DNA of 64,000 bases from Bacteroidales bacterium (GCA_031286165.1 JAITUU010000037.1:1-64000); one strand, 5' to 3'; counted from the first letter of the stretch, positions 8,545 through 18,051 are shown. Translations and numbers: made by a program. Notes: a model not told the origin generated them from the letters alone.

Positions 8545-8910
8545 TTGTTTTTACAATCGCATCGCATACAGTCTAAAAAAGAGCGGGAAACACTTTTTAC
8601 GCAGGGAAATTCCTTTGTAGAATATCCCTTTAAGTTTGTGTGGACTTGTGCGCCGGCACCTGCTTTTTCGGCAAAATTGCTGGTGAGTGTTCCCAAAAAA
8701 CGCCTGCGCCATGCCGTGGATAGAAATTTTGTAAAACGCCGCATTCGTGAAACCGTGCGATTATTTGAAAAAGAACATTCTGCACAATTGCCCCATAGTG
8801 AACTGCGCGTTGCTGTTATTTTTTTAAGCGAAAACGCGCTACAATGCCCACAGAATTATGAAAATTTACGCAAAGGATTACAAAAAATCTTCTTTCCCGC
8901 AGTAAATTAA
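8545..8910 (+). CDS. rnpA: Ribonuclease P protein component
   Basis: 121 residues. The diagnostic RNase P protein motif is R60-N61-FVKRRIRE, preceded by the beta strand KLLVSVPKKRLRHAVDR. It binds the 5' leader and the RNA subunit during pre-tRNA processing. The TTG at 8545 is used because an in-frame TAA lies at 8518-8520 and no ATG or GTG occurs before the conserved SKKERETLF. The last 4 bp overlap the end of the convergent LysM gene. The RNase P RNA gene itself is not in the window. Confidence 0.92.
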   Translation: MFLQSHRIQSKKERETLFTQGNSFVEYPFKFVWTCAPAPAFSAKLLVSVPKKRLRHAVDRNFVKRRIRETVRLFEKEHSAQLPHSELRVAVIFLSENALQCPQNYENLRKGLQKIFFPAVN

Positions 8911-10634
8911 TCCACGTTCACAAAAATTTTCTCGTAATTTTTGGTGTATTGAATAATATTCACCGAAGTATTTACCACTCCCAAACTACCGATTTCGCGT
9001 TTGAGTAAAAAATTCTCACTCAATCCTTGATGCGGATTGCGAATCACGTAATCACTCAGCGTTTCCGATTGATTTTTATGTGCCAACGCCTGCACAAAAT
9101 ACAACACGTGGTCGAATCCTTGAAATGCAAAACGGGTAGGTTCGCTTCCAAACGTATCGCGATATTTTTGCACAAAAGATTTCACCGCATCGCGCGAATA
9201 GTCTATATATCCGGTGGCGGCAAACTGAAATTGCATATCGAAAAGGAAATCGAGTTCCACATTTTCGTAGCGTTCCCACTGCGGCTGCCCTATGAGTTGC
9301 ACATCGTAGCGGCGTGCAAATTGGTACATTTTGGTAACAAAATTGTTCACAAACGCCTGATTGCTCGAAAACACCATCACAATATTGCGTTTACCGGCAG
9401 TCATTTGTTTTTCCACCTCAGCCATGCCTCCTTGCGGAAAAAACACTTCGGTCATCACTATATTGTTGGTTTTCATAGCAGTAGCGTGCTGTAAATTCAT
9501 TACACGTTTGAATGCCAGCACATTGGCACCTTCCAAATCTTTGGAATTATACACAATTATCAAATTCACATTGTGCTGCTGCGTTATCAAATTCGCCATA
9601 CTTTCGTAGCGGTACTGCTGCTGCGTATTCATTTGTATAATCGAAGCATTGTTTTTTACCGGTAAATCCTCCGAAGAAAGCGGCGACACTATGGGAATAC
9701 TATTTTTGCGGGCAAATCCGCTTGCTATGGAAAATGTTTCTTTGAACACCGGACCAATAATCAAATCAATGTCCGAAGGATTCAATTTTTTCACTATGGA
9801 ACGCACGGTGGTGGTATCTTTTTGCGTATCGAATACCGTAAATGTGAGCGAAATTCCCAATCGTTTCAGCGAATCGAGTGCCAAAAGCGCACCTTCGTAA
9901 TATTGCAAAAACGGATAGGAATCGGGATTGATTTCTATTTTATTACTCACCGGCGCGTCTGTTTTTTCTTTGTTCAAAAACAACGGCAACATAAGCACCA
10001 CGTGCATATTTCTATCGGCGGCAATGCCTGTTTTTGTACCCGAATTTGCATCGAATACCGAGTAAGGCGTTATTTGTTGCTCACTCGCGGCGTTTTTTTT
10101 TTCGGTCGCCGAAGTGCTGTCGGTTGTTGCTTGCGTATCGCTTTTGAGCGGCGGATTTTGCAATTCGCTCAATCGCTTGCAATTATTGCAGGGAATAAAC
10201 ACCACCTGATTGATAGCCAAATTGGTGTCGATTCCCGAATTGGCATCTAAAATATCACGCACCGTAACGCCATACATTCGCGCCAAAGAATAGAGTGTTT
10301 CGCCCGGTTCCACTATATGCTGCGTGTAACTTTCGTATTGTTTGCGCACTTCCACCGGTTTGTTTTCCGGCACGGGAATCCGCAATAATTGCCCTGCTTT
10401 CAATTTTTCAGCATCGGCATTGGGGTTGGCAATAATAATATCGCGAGCCGAAACTCCGTACAATCGCACAATAGAATACAAGGTTTCTTTGGGTTTCACG
10501 GTGTGTACATAGTAATTTTTTCCATCCACTTGTTCTATCACCACACTGCGAAGGTCGGCGTTATCTTGCGCCATTGCTGAACCGGCACTTGCGCACAAAA
10601 ACATAAAAACACTGATAAATAATAGATTTTTCAT
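8907..10634 (-). CDS. LysM and periplasmic-binding-domain protein
   Basis: 575 residues. A signal peptide (MKNLLFISVFMFLCASAGSAMAQ, cut near 23) is followed by two LysM domains at about 40-85 (YYVHTVKPKETLYSIVRLYG) and 105-150 (QHIVEPGETLYSLARMYG), a Ser/Thr-rich linker, and from ~205 a type I periplasmic-binding (ABC substrate-binding-like) fold. LysM binds peptidoglycan N-acetylglucosamine. The binding-protein half is related to amino-acid receptor and LpoA-like folds, so a role linking a ligand or partner to cell-wall synthesis is possible. No transporter genes are adjacent. Ligand unknown. The gene overlaps rnpA by 4 bp at the stop codons. Confidence 0.82.
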   Translation of the reverse strand: MKNLLFISVFMFLCASAGSAMAQDNADLRSVVIEQVDGKNYYVHTVKPKETLYSIVRLYGVSARDIIIANPNADAEKLKAGQLLRIPVPENKPVEVRKQYESYTQHIVEPGETLYSLARMYGVTVRDILDANSGIDTNLAINQVVFIPCNNCKRLSELQNPPLKSDTQATTDSTSATEKKNAASEQQITPYSVFDANSGTKTGIAADRNMHVVLMLPLFLNKEKTDAPVSNKIEINPDSYPFLQYYEGALLALDSLKRLGISLTFTVFDTQKDTTTVRSIVKKLNPSDIDLIIGPVFKETFSIASGFARKNSIPIVSPLSSEDLPVKNNASIIQMNTQQQYRYESMANLITQQHNVNLIIVYNSKDLEGANVLAFKRVMNLQHATAMKTNNIVMTEVFFPQGGMAEVEKQMTAGKRNIVMVFSSNQAFVNNFVTKMYQFARRYDVQLIGQPQWERYENVELDFLFDMQFQFAATGYIDYSRDAVKSFVQKYRDTFGSEPTRFAFQGFDHVLYFVQALAHKNQSETLSDYVIRNPHQGLSENFLLKREIGSLGVVNTSVNIIQYTKNYEKIFVNVD

Positions 10635-10686
10635 ACAAAAAATATTTTTTCAAAAATAACGAATTTTATTGAGAGCGAAGTATGCT

Positions 10687-11025
10687 TTACATGAAAAGTT
10701 TTTTTAGTTTACCCGGCTTTTTATTGCTGTTCTGCATCGCCGATTTTTTTTTGTCTTTTTTCATGCGTTTGCGCACTTCTTTGGTTTGTATGCGGTCGTG
10801 ATGTTTTTCGTAGGTTTGTTCACTTGCTTTCTCGCGTTCACGCATACCGCGCCGCGCCTGCGCTTTATTCATCGGTTTTTGATTCAATTCCCGTGCCTGC
10901 GCCTCCATTTTCTGAATTTCGGCTTCGGGCACTACCGTAGGAATTGCGGCTTTTTGCCGCGAAGCACAGGAAACGCACAGCACAAAAGTTGCAAAAACTA
11001 AGGCAATAGAAATATTTTTTTTCAT
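10687..11025 (-). CDS. Small basic lipoprotein, unknown function
   Basis: 112 residues: a signal peptide with a lipobox (CVSCAS, modified Cys at 20), then a highly charged Lys/Arg/Glu-rich, helix-prone mature part with KEVRKRMKKDKKKSA and KKPGKLKK at the end. No known domain recognised. It lies upstream of the LysM gene on the same strand, separated by 52 bp, so the two may be co-transcribed. The strongly basic mature chain would suit binding to anionic envelope polymers, which is only a suggestion. Confidence 0.6.
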   Translation of the reverse strand: MKKNISIALVFATFVLCVSCASRQKAAIPTVVPEAEIQKMEAQARELNQKPMNKAQARRGMREREKASEQTYEKHHDRIQTKEVRKRMKKDKKKSAMQNSNKKPGKLKKLFM

Positions 11026-11100
11026 TTTGTTTCGTTTATCAAAAAGTGAATGTACTTTTACCGGTGCAAAGGTATAAAAATATTATAGGTATAACACAGA

Positions 11101-11568
11101 ATGAAACACAATTATTGCCCATTACAAGTCCTTGTCATACTCTTTTTGAGTGTGGTGATACTCGCTTCCTGCGGAAAACGCGAAAATCCCGTGCCGCTTA
11201 CAGAAGTAAATTTCACCATTCAAAACATAGAATACGACCCGCAATACGGCATACTGCGCATGGTGGGGCAGTCGGTATTTATGCGCAATTCGGCGCAGTG
11301 CTGGGGCTATAATTGCAACGGAATTATAGTGTATCGCTACAAAGCCGACTACGATTGGGACGATTTCCGGGTATTCGATGCCACCTGCCCACACTGCTTG
11401 GGAGCGCAGGCATTTGTAATAGATGCTGCCTTCCCCGACATGGCGAGTTGCCCCCGCTGCGGCTCCATATTCACCATGCACGGCGATTATATGCTGCAAG
11501 GTCCGGCACGCCACCCACTGCGCCTCATTCGCAGTTCTTTTATAAACGGCGATTTGCATATTGATTAA
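11101..11568 (+). CDS. Rieske-like lipoprotein with CPHC...CPRC ligand set
   Basis: 155 residues with a type II signal peptide (VVILASCGK, lipid Cys 24). The C-terminal part aligns by eye with the Rieske cluster-binding fold: C96-P-H98-C99, then C117-P-R-C120-GSIF, then LQGPARHPL at ~132-140, the usual GPA-PL tail. A canonical Rieske site is CxH...CxxH. Here the second motif ends in Cys rather than His, giving a four-cysteine arrangement, with extra C67 and C72. The protein may therefore bind zinc or a modified cluster. I recall Bacteroides lipoproteins with a similar CPKCGS-GP pattern. The Fe-S carrier gene mrp follows 37 bp later. Confidence 0.68.
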   Translation: MKHNYCPLQVLVILFLSVVILASCGKRENPVPLTEVNFTIQNIEYDPQYGILRMVGQSVFMRNSAQCWGYNCNGIIVYRYKADYDWDDFRVFDATCPHCLGAQAFVIDAAFPDMASCPRCGSIFTMHGDYMLQGPARHPLRLIRSSFINGDLHID

Positions 11569-11605
11569 AAATCCTTACCTTCGCACTACACTTTTACGCC
11601 AAATT

Positions 11606-12646
11606 ATGGAAAAACACATTCGCGCCATTTTAACAAAAATACTGCTGCCGCAAAGTTCTCAAAATCTGATAGATGCCGGTGCGGTAGATTCTATTCTCGT
11701 AAAAAATAATGAAATAACGGTGCAACTGCGCCTTCCGTTGGCAATAGCAAAATTTGCGAAAGCAGTGGAACATACCGTGCACGGCGCACTCGCAAAAGAA
11801 TTGCCGTTTTCCGGCGAAATTCACGTGCTCGCAGCAGTGCAAAAAGCAAACGAAGGTGCAAGCGCGGGCGGTGTGTCGCAAGTAAAACACATTGTGGCAG
11901 TGGCAAGCGGCAAAGGCGGTGTGGGGAAATCTACCGTGAGTGCCAATCTCGCAGTATCGTTGGCACAAAGCGGATATAAAGTAGGTTTGCTCGATGCCGA
12001 TATTTTCGGACCCTCCATTCCCAAAATGTTCAATGTAGAAGATGCTCGACCGGTGGCGCACACTATTGGCGACAAAGATTTTATAACACCCATAGAACAG
12101 TATGGTGTAAAAATTCTTTCCATCGGTTTTTTTGTAGATAGTTCGCAAGCCGTTATTTGGCGCGGACCTATGGCTGGCAATGCCCTCAAACAATTACTCA
12201 CCGAAGCCGATTGGGGCGCACTCGATGTACTTTTGATAGATATGCCGCCCGGCACAAGCGATATTCAACTCACGCTTTCGCACATAGTAACCCTCTCCGG
12301 CGCAATTATGGTGAGCACACCGCAAGATGTGGCACTGATAGACGTGGCAAAAGGTATGGATTTTTACGAAAAACAAACGCCGCCCACACCCATTTTGGGC
12401 ATTGTGGAAAATATGGCGTGGTTCACTCCTGCAGAATTGCCCGGCAATAAATACTATATTTTCGGCAAAGGCGGCGCACAGCAATTAGCCGCGCAAAAAC
12501 ACATTCCTTTTTTAGGCGAAATTCCCATAGTGCAATCAATTCGCGAACATGCCGACAACGGTACTCCGGCTGCTTTACAAGAAAATTCTCTTGTGGCAGA
12601 ATATTATCGCGCTATTGCAAAACAGGTTATGAATCGGTTAAAATAA
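11606..12646 (+). CDS. mrp: Mrp/ApbC Fe-S cluster carrier ATPase
   Basis: 346 residues from ATG 11606; the track start at 11561 would overlap the lipoprotein gene. Residues ~5-85 form the DUF59/MIP18-like domain. Then comes the deviant Walker A SGKGGVGKST at 101-110 and the ParA/MinD-type ATPase core with DIFGPSIP and DMPPGTSDIQLT. Mrp proteins carry 4Fe-4S clusters to apo-targets. The usual C-terminal CxxC after ENMAWF is replaced by TPAELP; this appears to be normal in Bacteroidota homologues. A neighbouring Rieske-like gene fits a loose Fe-S theme. Confidence 0.92.
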   Translation: MEKHIRAILTKILLPQSSQNLIDAGAVDSILVKNNEITVQLRLPLAIAKFAKAVEHTVHGALAKELPFSGEIHVLAAVQKANEGASAGGVSQVKHIVAVASGKGGVGKSTVSANLAVSLAQSGYKVGLLDADIFGPSIPKMFNVEDARPVAHTIGDKDFITPIEQYGVKILSIGFFVDSSQAVIWRGPMAGNALKQLLTEADWGALDVLLIDMPPGTSDIQLTLSHIVTLSGAIMVSTPQDVALIDVAKGMDFYEKQTPPTPILGIVENMAWFTPAELPGNKYYIFGKGGAQQLAAQKHIPFLGEIPIVQSIREHADNGTPAALQENSLVAEYYRAIAKQVMNRLK

Positions 12647-12666
12647 CGAGAATTATTTTCTCGTAT
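12646..12666. terminator. Candidate hairpin terminator between mrp and lepA
   Basis: ACGAGAA-TTATT-TTCTCGT forms a perfect 7-bp stem starting at the last base of the mrp stop codon. The T run afterwards is weak, so efficiency is doubtful. Confidence 0.35.
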
Positions 12667-12690
12667 CTTGCTACTTATTGCGAAAAAAAC

Positions 12691-14481
12691 TTAATCATTA
12701 ATTTTCAAAACAGCCAAAAACGCTTTTTGCGGTACTTCCACGTTACCCACTTGTTTCATGCGTTTTTTTCCTTTTTTCTGTTTTTCAAGCAATTTGCGTT
12801 TACGCGAAATATCGCCGCCGTAGCACTTAGCGGTAACGTCTTTGCGCACGGCTTTCACCGTTTCGCGGGCTATAATTTTAGTACCTATTGCTGCCTGAAT
12901 TGCTACATCGAACTGTTGGCGCGGAATTAATTCTTTCAGTTTTTCGCAAATTTTCTTACCAAATTCATAGGCATTGCTCTGATGAATGAGTGCCGAAAGC
13001 GCATCAACCGATTCGCCGTTGAGCAAAATATCGAGTTTTGCAAGTTTCGATTCGCGGAAACCAATTAAGTGATAATCGAAGGAAGCGTAGCCTTTGGAAA
13101 TACTCTTGAGTTTGTCGTAAAAATCGAACACAATTTCACCGAGCGGCATTTCAAAGGTAATTTCCACACGATTGCCGGTCATGTAGGTTTGCGATTTCAA
13201 AATCCCGCGTTTGGCAATGCACAGGGTCATAATACCGCCAATATAATCGGCTTCGGTAATAATTTGCGCGGCTATGTAAGGTTCTTCTATATAATCAATT
13301 TTAGTAGGGTCGGGCAGGTCGGTGGGATTATTCACCAACAATTTTTCGCCTTTTTTGGTGTAGCAATAGTAGGAAACGTTTGGTGTGGTAGTTATCACAC
13401 TCATATCGAATTCTCTATCAAGGCGTTCTTGAATAATTTCCATGTGGAGCAATCCCAAAAATCCGCAACGGAAACCAAAGCCAAGTGCAGCACTTGATTC
13501 GGGTTCATAGGTAAGCGAAGCATCGTTGAGCTGGAGTTTTTCCATACTCGCACGCAATTCCTCGTAGTCTTCGGTGTCTATGGGGTAAATGCCGGCAAAC
13601 ACCATCGGTTTTACGTCCTCAAATCCGGCAATAGCACTATCGCAGGGATTTTCTACGGTAGTAATAGTGTCGCCCACTTTCACTTCCTTCGAGGTTTTTA
13701 TGCCCGAAATTATGTAGCCCACATCACCGGTTTTCATAATTGGTCGCGGTTCCGTATCAAGACGCAGCACCCCCACCTCATCGGCTTCGTATTCCTTTTT
13801 GGTATTGATAAATTTTACCTTATCACCTTTTTTAATTTCGCCGTTCACAATTTTATAATAGGCTATAATTCCTCTAAACGAATTGAACACCGAATCGAAA
13901 ATCAATGCTTGCAACGGTGCTTTGGGGTCGCCTTTTGGCGGCGGCACTCGGTGTACTATTGCTTCCAAAATTTCGGGCACGCCAAGTCCGGTTTTTCCGC
14001 TGGCGGCTATAATTTCTTCGTCTTTGCAACCTATAAGGTCTATAATTTGGTCTTTCACCTCATCGGGCATTGCGCTTGGCAAATCCATTTTATTGAGAAT
14101 AGGAATAATTTCCAAATTATTTTCAATAGCCAAATATAAATTAGAAATCGTTTGCGCCTGAATACCCTGCGTGGCATCTACAATAAGCAACGCACCCTCA
14201 CAGGCGGCTATGGAACGCGATACTTCGTAAGAAAAATCCACGTGCCCCGGCGTGTCTATCAAGTTGAACACATATTTTTCGCCTTTGTATTCGTAATCCA
14301 TTTGTATGGCGTGGCTTTTAATGGTAATCCCACGCTCACGCTCCAAATCCATATTGTCCAAAATTTGCGCCTGCGCCTCGCGTTGCGAAATTGTGTTGGT
14401 ATATTCCAAAAGTCGGTCAGCCAGCGTGCTTTTGCCGTGGTCAATATGTGCTATAATGCAAAAATTGCGAATGTGCTTCAT
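12691..14481 (-). CDS. lepA: Elongation factor 4 (LepA)
   Basis: 596 residues from the ATG at 14481 ([19 protein letters not shown]); the track adds seven residues upstream. It contains the GTPase P-loop AHIDHGKST, the DTPGHVDF switch, the NKMD specificity motif, and the LepA-specific C-terminal region ending [19 protein letters not shown]4 acts on the ribosome, promoting back-translocation or biogenesis. A -7 box TATTTTTG lies 19 bp upstream of the start. Length and all motifs are normal. Confidence 0.97.
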   Translation of the reverse strand: MKHIRNFCIIAHIDHGKSTLADRLLEYTNTISQREAQAQILDNMDLERERGITIKSHAIQMDYEYKGEKYVFNLIDTPGHVDFSYEVSRSIAACEGALLIVDATQGIQAQTISNLYLAIENNLEIIPILNKMDLPSAMPDEVKDQIIDLIGCKDEEIIAASGKTGLGVPEILEAIVHRVPPPKGDPKAPLQALIFDSVFNSFRGIIAYYKIVNGEIKKGDKVKFINTKKEYEADEVGVLRLDTEPRPIMKTGDVGYIISGIKTSKEVKVGDTITTVENPCDSAIAGFEDVKPMVFAGIYPIDTEDYEELRASMEKLQLNDASLTYEPESSAALGFGFRCGFLGLLHMEIIQERLDREFDMSVITTTPNVSYYCYTKKGEKLLVNNPTDLPDPTKIDYIEEPYIAAQIITEADYIGGIMTLCIAKRGILKSQTYMTGNRVEITFEMPLGEIVFDFYDKLKSISKGYASFDYHLIGFRESKLAKLDILLNGESVDALSALIHQSNAYEFGKKICEKLKELIPRQQFDVAIQAAIGTKIIARETVKAVRKDVTAKCYGGDISRKRKLLEKQKKGKKRMKQVGNVEVPQKAFLAVLKIND

Positions 14482-14499
14482 GTATGTTTTATTTTGAGG

Positions 14500-14507
14500 C
14501 AAAAATA
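14500..14507 (-). promoter_or_regulatory. -7 box TATTTTTG for lepA
   Basis: Reads TATTTTTG on the minus strand, 19 bp before the lepA ATG. No clear -33 box at the right distance. Confidence 0.5.
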
Positions 14508-14519
14508 CACAATAATTAT

Positions 14520-14548
14520 CAATTACGAAGTAAAAATTACGAATTGCG
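14520..14548. repeat. Heptanucleotide-phased repeat (ATTACGA)
   Basis: ATTACGA, AGTAAAA, ATTACGA and ATTGCGT follow in 7-bp phase upstream of lepA. The 15-mer CAATTACGAAGTAAA at 14520 recurs exactly at 36637. ATTACGA is the reverse complement of the heptamer repeated at 54297. Confidence 0.55.
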
Positions 14549-14556
14549 TGTTCAAG

Positions 14557-14856
14557 TCATTGTTTCAAAAAATGGTGTAATACCACCTGCGGTGCATAAA
14601 AAATCATGCGCTTGCCTGCAAATCGCATAATTGCACGTATTTGTTCTCGCATTTCGGGTTTGTAGCAGTGTACTGTGCAGCGTTTACACTCCGGTTTTTC
14701 GTTACCATATTTACACGCATCTAAGCGAAAATGTGCATAGTGAATAAGGTTGCAACACCGCTCGCACAATTCTGTATTTCCCTCGGCGCAGCGGCAATAT
14801 AGTCCAATCATAAACGCCACCATGCGTTTTTCTCGTTCTATTTGATTGGTTTTCAT
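14557..14856 (-). CDS. YgbA-like cysteine-rich protein (nitrous oxide-stimulated promoter family)
   Basis: 99 residues from ATG 14856. The cysteine pattern matches the YgbA_NO family: YCRC (20-23), LCERCCNLIHYA (30-41), RLDAC (44-48), KPECKRCTVHCYKP (54-67), then MREQIRAIMRFAGKRM. In Enterobacteria ygbA is induced by nitric oxide through NsrR and supports growth under nitrosative stress. The cysteines suggest metal or Fe-S binding. It stands alone here, upstream of lepA on the same strand with a heptamer repeat in between. No operator is evident. Confidence 0.75.
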   Translation of the reverse strand: MKTNQIEREKRMVAFMIGLYCRCAEGNTELCERCCNLIHYAHFRLDACKYGNEKPECKRCTVHCYKPEMREQIRAIMRFAGKRMIFYAPQVVLHHFLKQ

Positions 14857-15029
14857 ACTCTGCGTTTTACTATGCAATACTATCAAAAAAAAACAAAAAA
14901 CGATTAATTCCGTTTTTTGTTTTTCAACACTCGAATAACACAGAAAATGCAGGTTTTCGCGTTCAATATCTATACAACTTTATTTCTGCAAAAATCCACA
15001 CAATCTGTGTTATTGTGGTGCTTTTTCTA

Positions 15030-17597
15030 TTATTTCACCATTTTTACGGTTGTTTTTGCGGTTTTTAGCACATACACGCCTTTGGGCAATGCTGCTGTTT
15101 CTATACGATTTTCTCCGATATGCACCTGAGTTTTCAGCACTACTGCACCCAAAGCGTTGGTAATTGTTGCCACACCTGTTTCGCTACTATTCACCACTAT
15201 GTAGTCTGCAAACGGATTTGGATATGCCGCAATAATTTCTGTTGAAAGCGTTTCAATTGCAGTAGGGTTTGGGTCGGTTTGTTTTTCTTTCAATCGAATT
15301 GCAATGTCGGGCAATGCGCCAAAGTACGCAGTGCGCAGACCAACGTTCGTTTGTGTGGGTGTGCGATGCGTACCATAAGGACTACCGTTGCCGGTTGTTT
15401 TAATCACACCCTTGTTCAGCACAAATTCGTCTGCCGAAAAATCTGCCGGAATGGTGATTTTATATTCCTGCGCTTTGCTCGCAAAAGTGTATTGATTTGC
15501 ACCAATAAGCGCAAACTCGGCTTCGCCACCATTAGCATATTGTATGCCGGCACTCATGTTGTAAATTCCTGCAAGTTTGTTTGCCGGGTGATAGAGCGTA
15601 TTGAATGTTACCGAAACCTCATCGCCCGGCATAATTTTCCCGTTCGGATTACTCAAATTGCTCACGGTGTAATTCACTGCTTTTGCGGTTAAAACTTGAA
15701 ATTCCGCACCGCTTGCCGAAGTGAGTTTTACAATATTGCGCCCTTCTATCAAAGGTAGGGTGTAACTTCCGTCCGCATTTTTTGAAATAGGTTCAAATCC
15801 CGTGAATGTCAATGTATTGTTAGAAATTTCCGGCGATGCCAACAATACGGAACTAACGTTTGCAGAAGGCGTAAAGGTATAATTATAAGCACTCTCGTTT
15901 TCCGCATAGTAGAACACGTCCAACTCGGCATCAACAGCAGAACCTGCCAATTTTGCACTTGCGTCTGTATTATTGTCGGCATTAATGGTCATTCCCGAAG
16001 CAATATTTGCGTCTGCGGCATCTACCGAAACCATAAACACGCCGGTATTTTCAACCCACAATGCACTCCAAAACGCGCCGCCTACCGCTTGCGGAAAATT
16101 CATGGCATCGTAGGTTACAAGCACAATCGCAGTTCCGTTGCCCACAGCAGTGAGTAATCCTTTTTCGTTCACTGTAAGCACGCTATTATCGAGATTTCCG
16201 CTTTCGTTGATTACCGTGTAATGAAAATCAGGTTCTATAAAATAATTGTTCACAATAGAATTTGTGAGTTGCCATGTGCGAAAATTTTGTAATTGATAGG
16301 TATCGTTTTTTGCAAGTTTTAAATATCCTTTTTCGTTGATATTCAACAAAATATCCGCAACATTATAACCTGCATTACTTTGCACATCGTGGTTAATTTC
16401 TTGCGGACTATGTGCATAGAGTTCTTCGTTAGTAATTTCCAAACTTGAAGCAGTAGCACTTGGCGTAAAAAGTCCTACCTGCGTTACAGCACCTTCTTTG
16501 CTCACGCGATAATTGTGCTGACCCGAAATATTGTAATAATAAGTAGTTTTTCCTTCATTCGTTTCAATGGCAACCGCCGGTTTTTCGGTAAAAGGCACAT
16601 AGTGATTGCTGCCTTTTGACCCTACAAACACGTTTGCACCTTCGGGCGCAGTAATCGCGTAGGTGTATTCTACGGGTGTTCGTTTTTCAACCTGCAATTT
16701 ATCCATGCAAAAAAACGCAGCAGTATTCATACCATAAAATCCCACATCGGAAGATGCCATAGTATAGCGCAATCCGCCAATTTCGCCAAGCGAAGATAAA
16801 TCAACCCATTCCCAATTTGGACTTTGAGTGAGCGTACCGCCTTCATTTTTTGCCAAATAATATTCCACTGTTTTTCCGCTATCGTCATAATTTTCATCTA
16901 AACCGTGAATAATCAATTTGAAATAATCGCCATCTTTATCGAGCGCACGTGCAAATCCATCGCCATGCAAATTGCCCCAATACGTCCACGCACTACTATT
17001 CACATACATTCCCACAGCGTAGTAGGTGTCATACAAAATAGTTTGCAACGAAGGCGTAGTAACAGGAACACCAAGCATACCGCCCACCCAACTCATATCG
17101 CTGATAAAACCTACCAAATACGGCACATTCGGGTCGGTAAGCACCACGCCGTTGGCATCTTTCAGCACATTCCCTTCAGCATCGGTTTGTATGCCGCCAC
17201 CTGCCATATTGCCCCATTGATTGGCAAACCAATTACTTTGTTCGGAATTATCAGCATTTTTCGACATAGTAAAACCGTCCCACGAAGCATCGGAAAGCCC
17301 CATCATATCTATCAAATCTTCGACAATTTCCTCATAACCGTTATCGGCAAGGTCTATAGCAAGTTGAAATACCGTATTTTTGTGCGAAAATGCCATGTCA
17401 TCAAACTCAATAAAGGGATATTCCTTCCAATCATACGTTTTTGTCCACACGCCGCTTGCATTGTAGTCAAAGGTTTCGGGATTTGTGGACCGGCGTAAAT
17501 TCAAAGTACGTGTATTACGTGCGTAAGTCGATTGCTGCGCAAGCATTTGACTGAGAGCACAAAAGCATAATAAAATGAGTACCGTTATTTTCTTCAT
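15030..17597 (-). CDS. DUF4465 surface protein with T9SS type A sorting domain, cobalamin-riboswitch controlled
   Basis: 855 residues. Signal peptide cut near LAQQ (residue 21). Residues ~60-310 show DUF4465 features: DYFKLIIHGLDENYD, GKTVEYYLA, WEWVDLSSLGEIGGLRY and SSDVGFYGMNTAAFFCMDKL. Ig-like modules and a Big_2-like segment follow, and the last ~75 residues are a type A T9SS sorting domain (AYPNPFADYIVV ... GVYVLKTAKTTVKMVK). The cobalamin riboswitch upstream indicates expression when B12 is scarce. DUF4465 lipoproteins of gut Bacteroides have been linked to B12 capture (BtuH-type, as I recall). This looks like a T9SS-delivered equivalent; binding is inferred, not shown. No btuB is next to it. 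Confidence 0.8.
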   Translation of the reverse strand: MKKITVLILLCFCALSQMLAQQSTYARNTRTLNLRRSTNPETFDYNASGVWTKTYDWKEYPFIEFDDMAFSHKNTVFQLAIDLADNGYEEIVEDLIDMMGLSDASWDGFTMSKNADNSEQSNWFANQWGNMAGGGIQTDAEGNVLKDANGVVLTDPNVPYLVGFISDMSWVGGMLGVPVTTPSLQTILYDTYYAVGMYVNSSAWTYWGNLHGDGFARALDKDGDYFKLIIHGLDENYDDSGKTVEYYLAKNEGGTLTQSPNWEWVDLSSLGEIGGLRYTMASSDVGFYGMNTAAFFCMDKLQVEKRTPVEYTYAITAPEGANVFVGSKGSNHYVPFTEKPAVAIETNEGKTTYYYNISGQHNYRVSKEGAVTQVGLFTPSATASSLEITNEELYAHSPQEINHDVQSNAGYNVADILLNINEKGYLKLAKNDTYQLQNFRTWQLTNSIVNNYFIEPDFHYTVINESGNLDNSVLTVNEKGLLTAVGNGTAIVLVTYDAMNFPQAVGGAFWSALWVENTGVFMVSVDAADANIASGMTINADNNTDASAKLAGSAVDAELDVFYYAENESAYNYTFTPSANVSSVLLASPEISNNTLTFTGFEPISKNADGSYTLPLIEGRNIVKLTSASGAEFQVLTAKAVNYTVSNLSNPNGKIMPGDEVSVTFNTLYHPANKLAGIYNMSAGIQYANGGEAEFALIGANQYTFASKAQEYKITIPADFSADEFVLNKGVIKTTGNGSPYGTHRTPTQTNVGLRTAYFGALPDIAIRLKEKQTDPNPTAIETLSTEIIAAYPNPFADYIVVNSSETGVATITNALGAVVLKTQVHIGENRIETAALPKGVYVLKTAKTTVKMVK

Positions 17598-17690
17598 ACG
17601 AAATCAAGTTGCGGATTTACACCGCGCCACTCCTTACATGGCATTTTTGTATTATTGTTATTTACTGTTTACAACGTGTATAAAAACATG

Positions 17691-17722
17691 AAAAGCCGTT
17701 TAAATTCCTTTTAAACAGCCTT
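17691..17722 (-). terminator. Intrinsic terminator between riboswitch and DUF4465 gene
   Basis: On the minus strand AAGGCTGTTTAAA and TTTAAACGGCTT form a long stem around a short loop, followed by TTTT. It sits about 95 nt after the aptamer and 95 nt before the start codon, so it could be the attenuator controlled by the riboswitch. Confidence 0.6.
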
Positions 17723-17816
17723 CGATACAATAAAATCGGGGGAAAATAACGCAACATTGCTCAGCAACACCTGCTCAGTTCCTCGCCGGCTCCATTCCTC
17801 GAAAGCCTCAAAACTT

Positions 17817-17999
17817 ATTTTTGGCAGGTCTTCTGACTTATTCAAGAGCCTCTTCCAACGGGTATCCGTCTTTCTCCTCCCCTTGTGGGGTGTTGGGCGG
17901 GGGCTTTGAATTTACAGCAGCGGGTCTGTTCAGGATTTTCACCTGATTCCCTTTTTCAGCACCTTATTTTCCGAAACGAAAAACGGTGCCACCAAAAAT
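17817..17999 (-). promoter_or_regulatory. Cobalamin (AdoCbl-type) riboswitch
   Basis: On the minus strand the aptamer has the class-defining core: AAGGTGCTGAAAAAGGGAA, then TCAGGTGAAAATCCTGAACA, the B12 box-like GACCCGCTGCTGTAA, and GTCAGAAGACCTGCC at the 3' side. P1 is formed by ATTTTTGG (17817-17824) with CCAAAAAT (17992-17999). It lies 219 bp upstream of the DUF4465 T9SS gene, with a terminator in between, so repression by bound cobalamin is expected. A -7-like TAATTTTG occurs just upstream at 18014-18007. Confidence 0.93.
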
Positions 18000-18051
18000 T
18001 CGAGAGCAAAATTAGAATTTATTTTTACAAATCCATGATTTTTGACATAAA

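Noticed and set aside
12400-12460. Mrp lacking the CxxC motif as a defective carrier
   Set aside because: The replacement TPAELP appears to be the ordinary form in Bacteroidota Mrp, so it is not evidence of loss of function.
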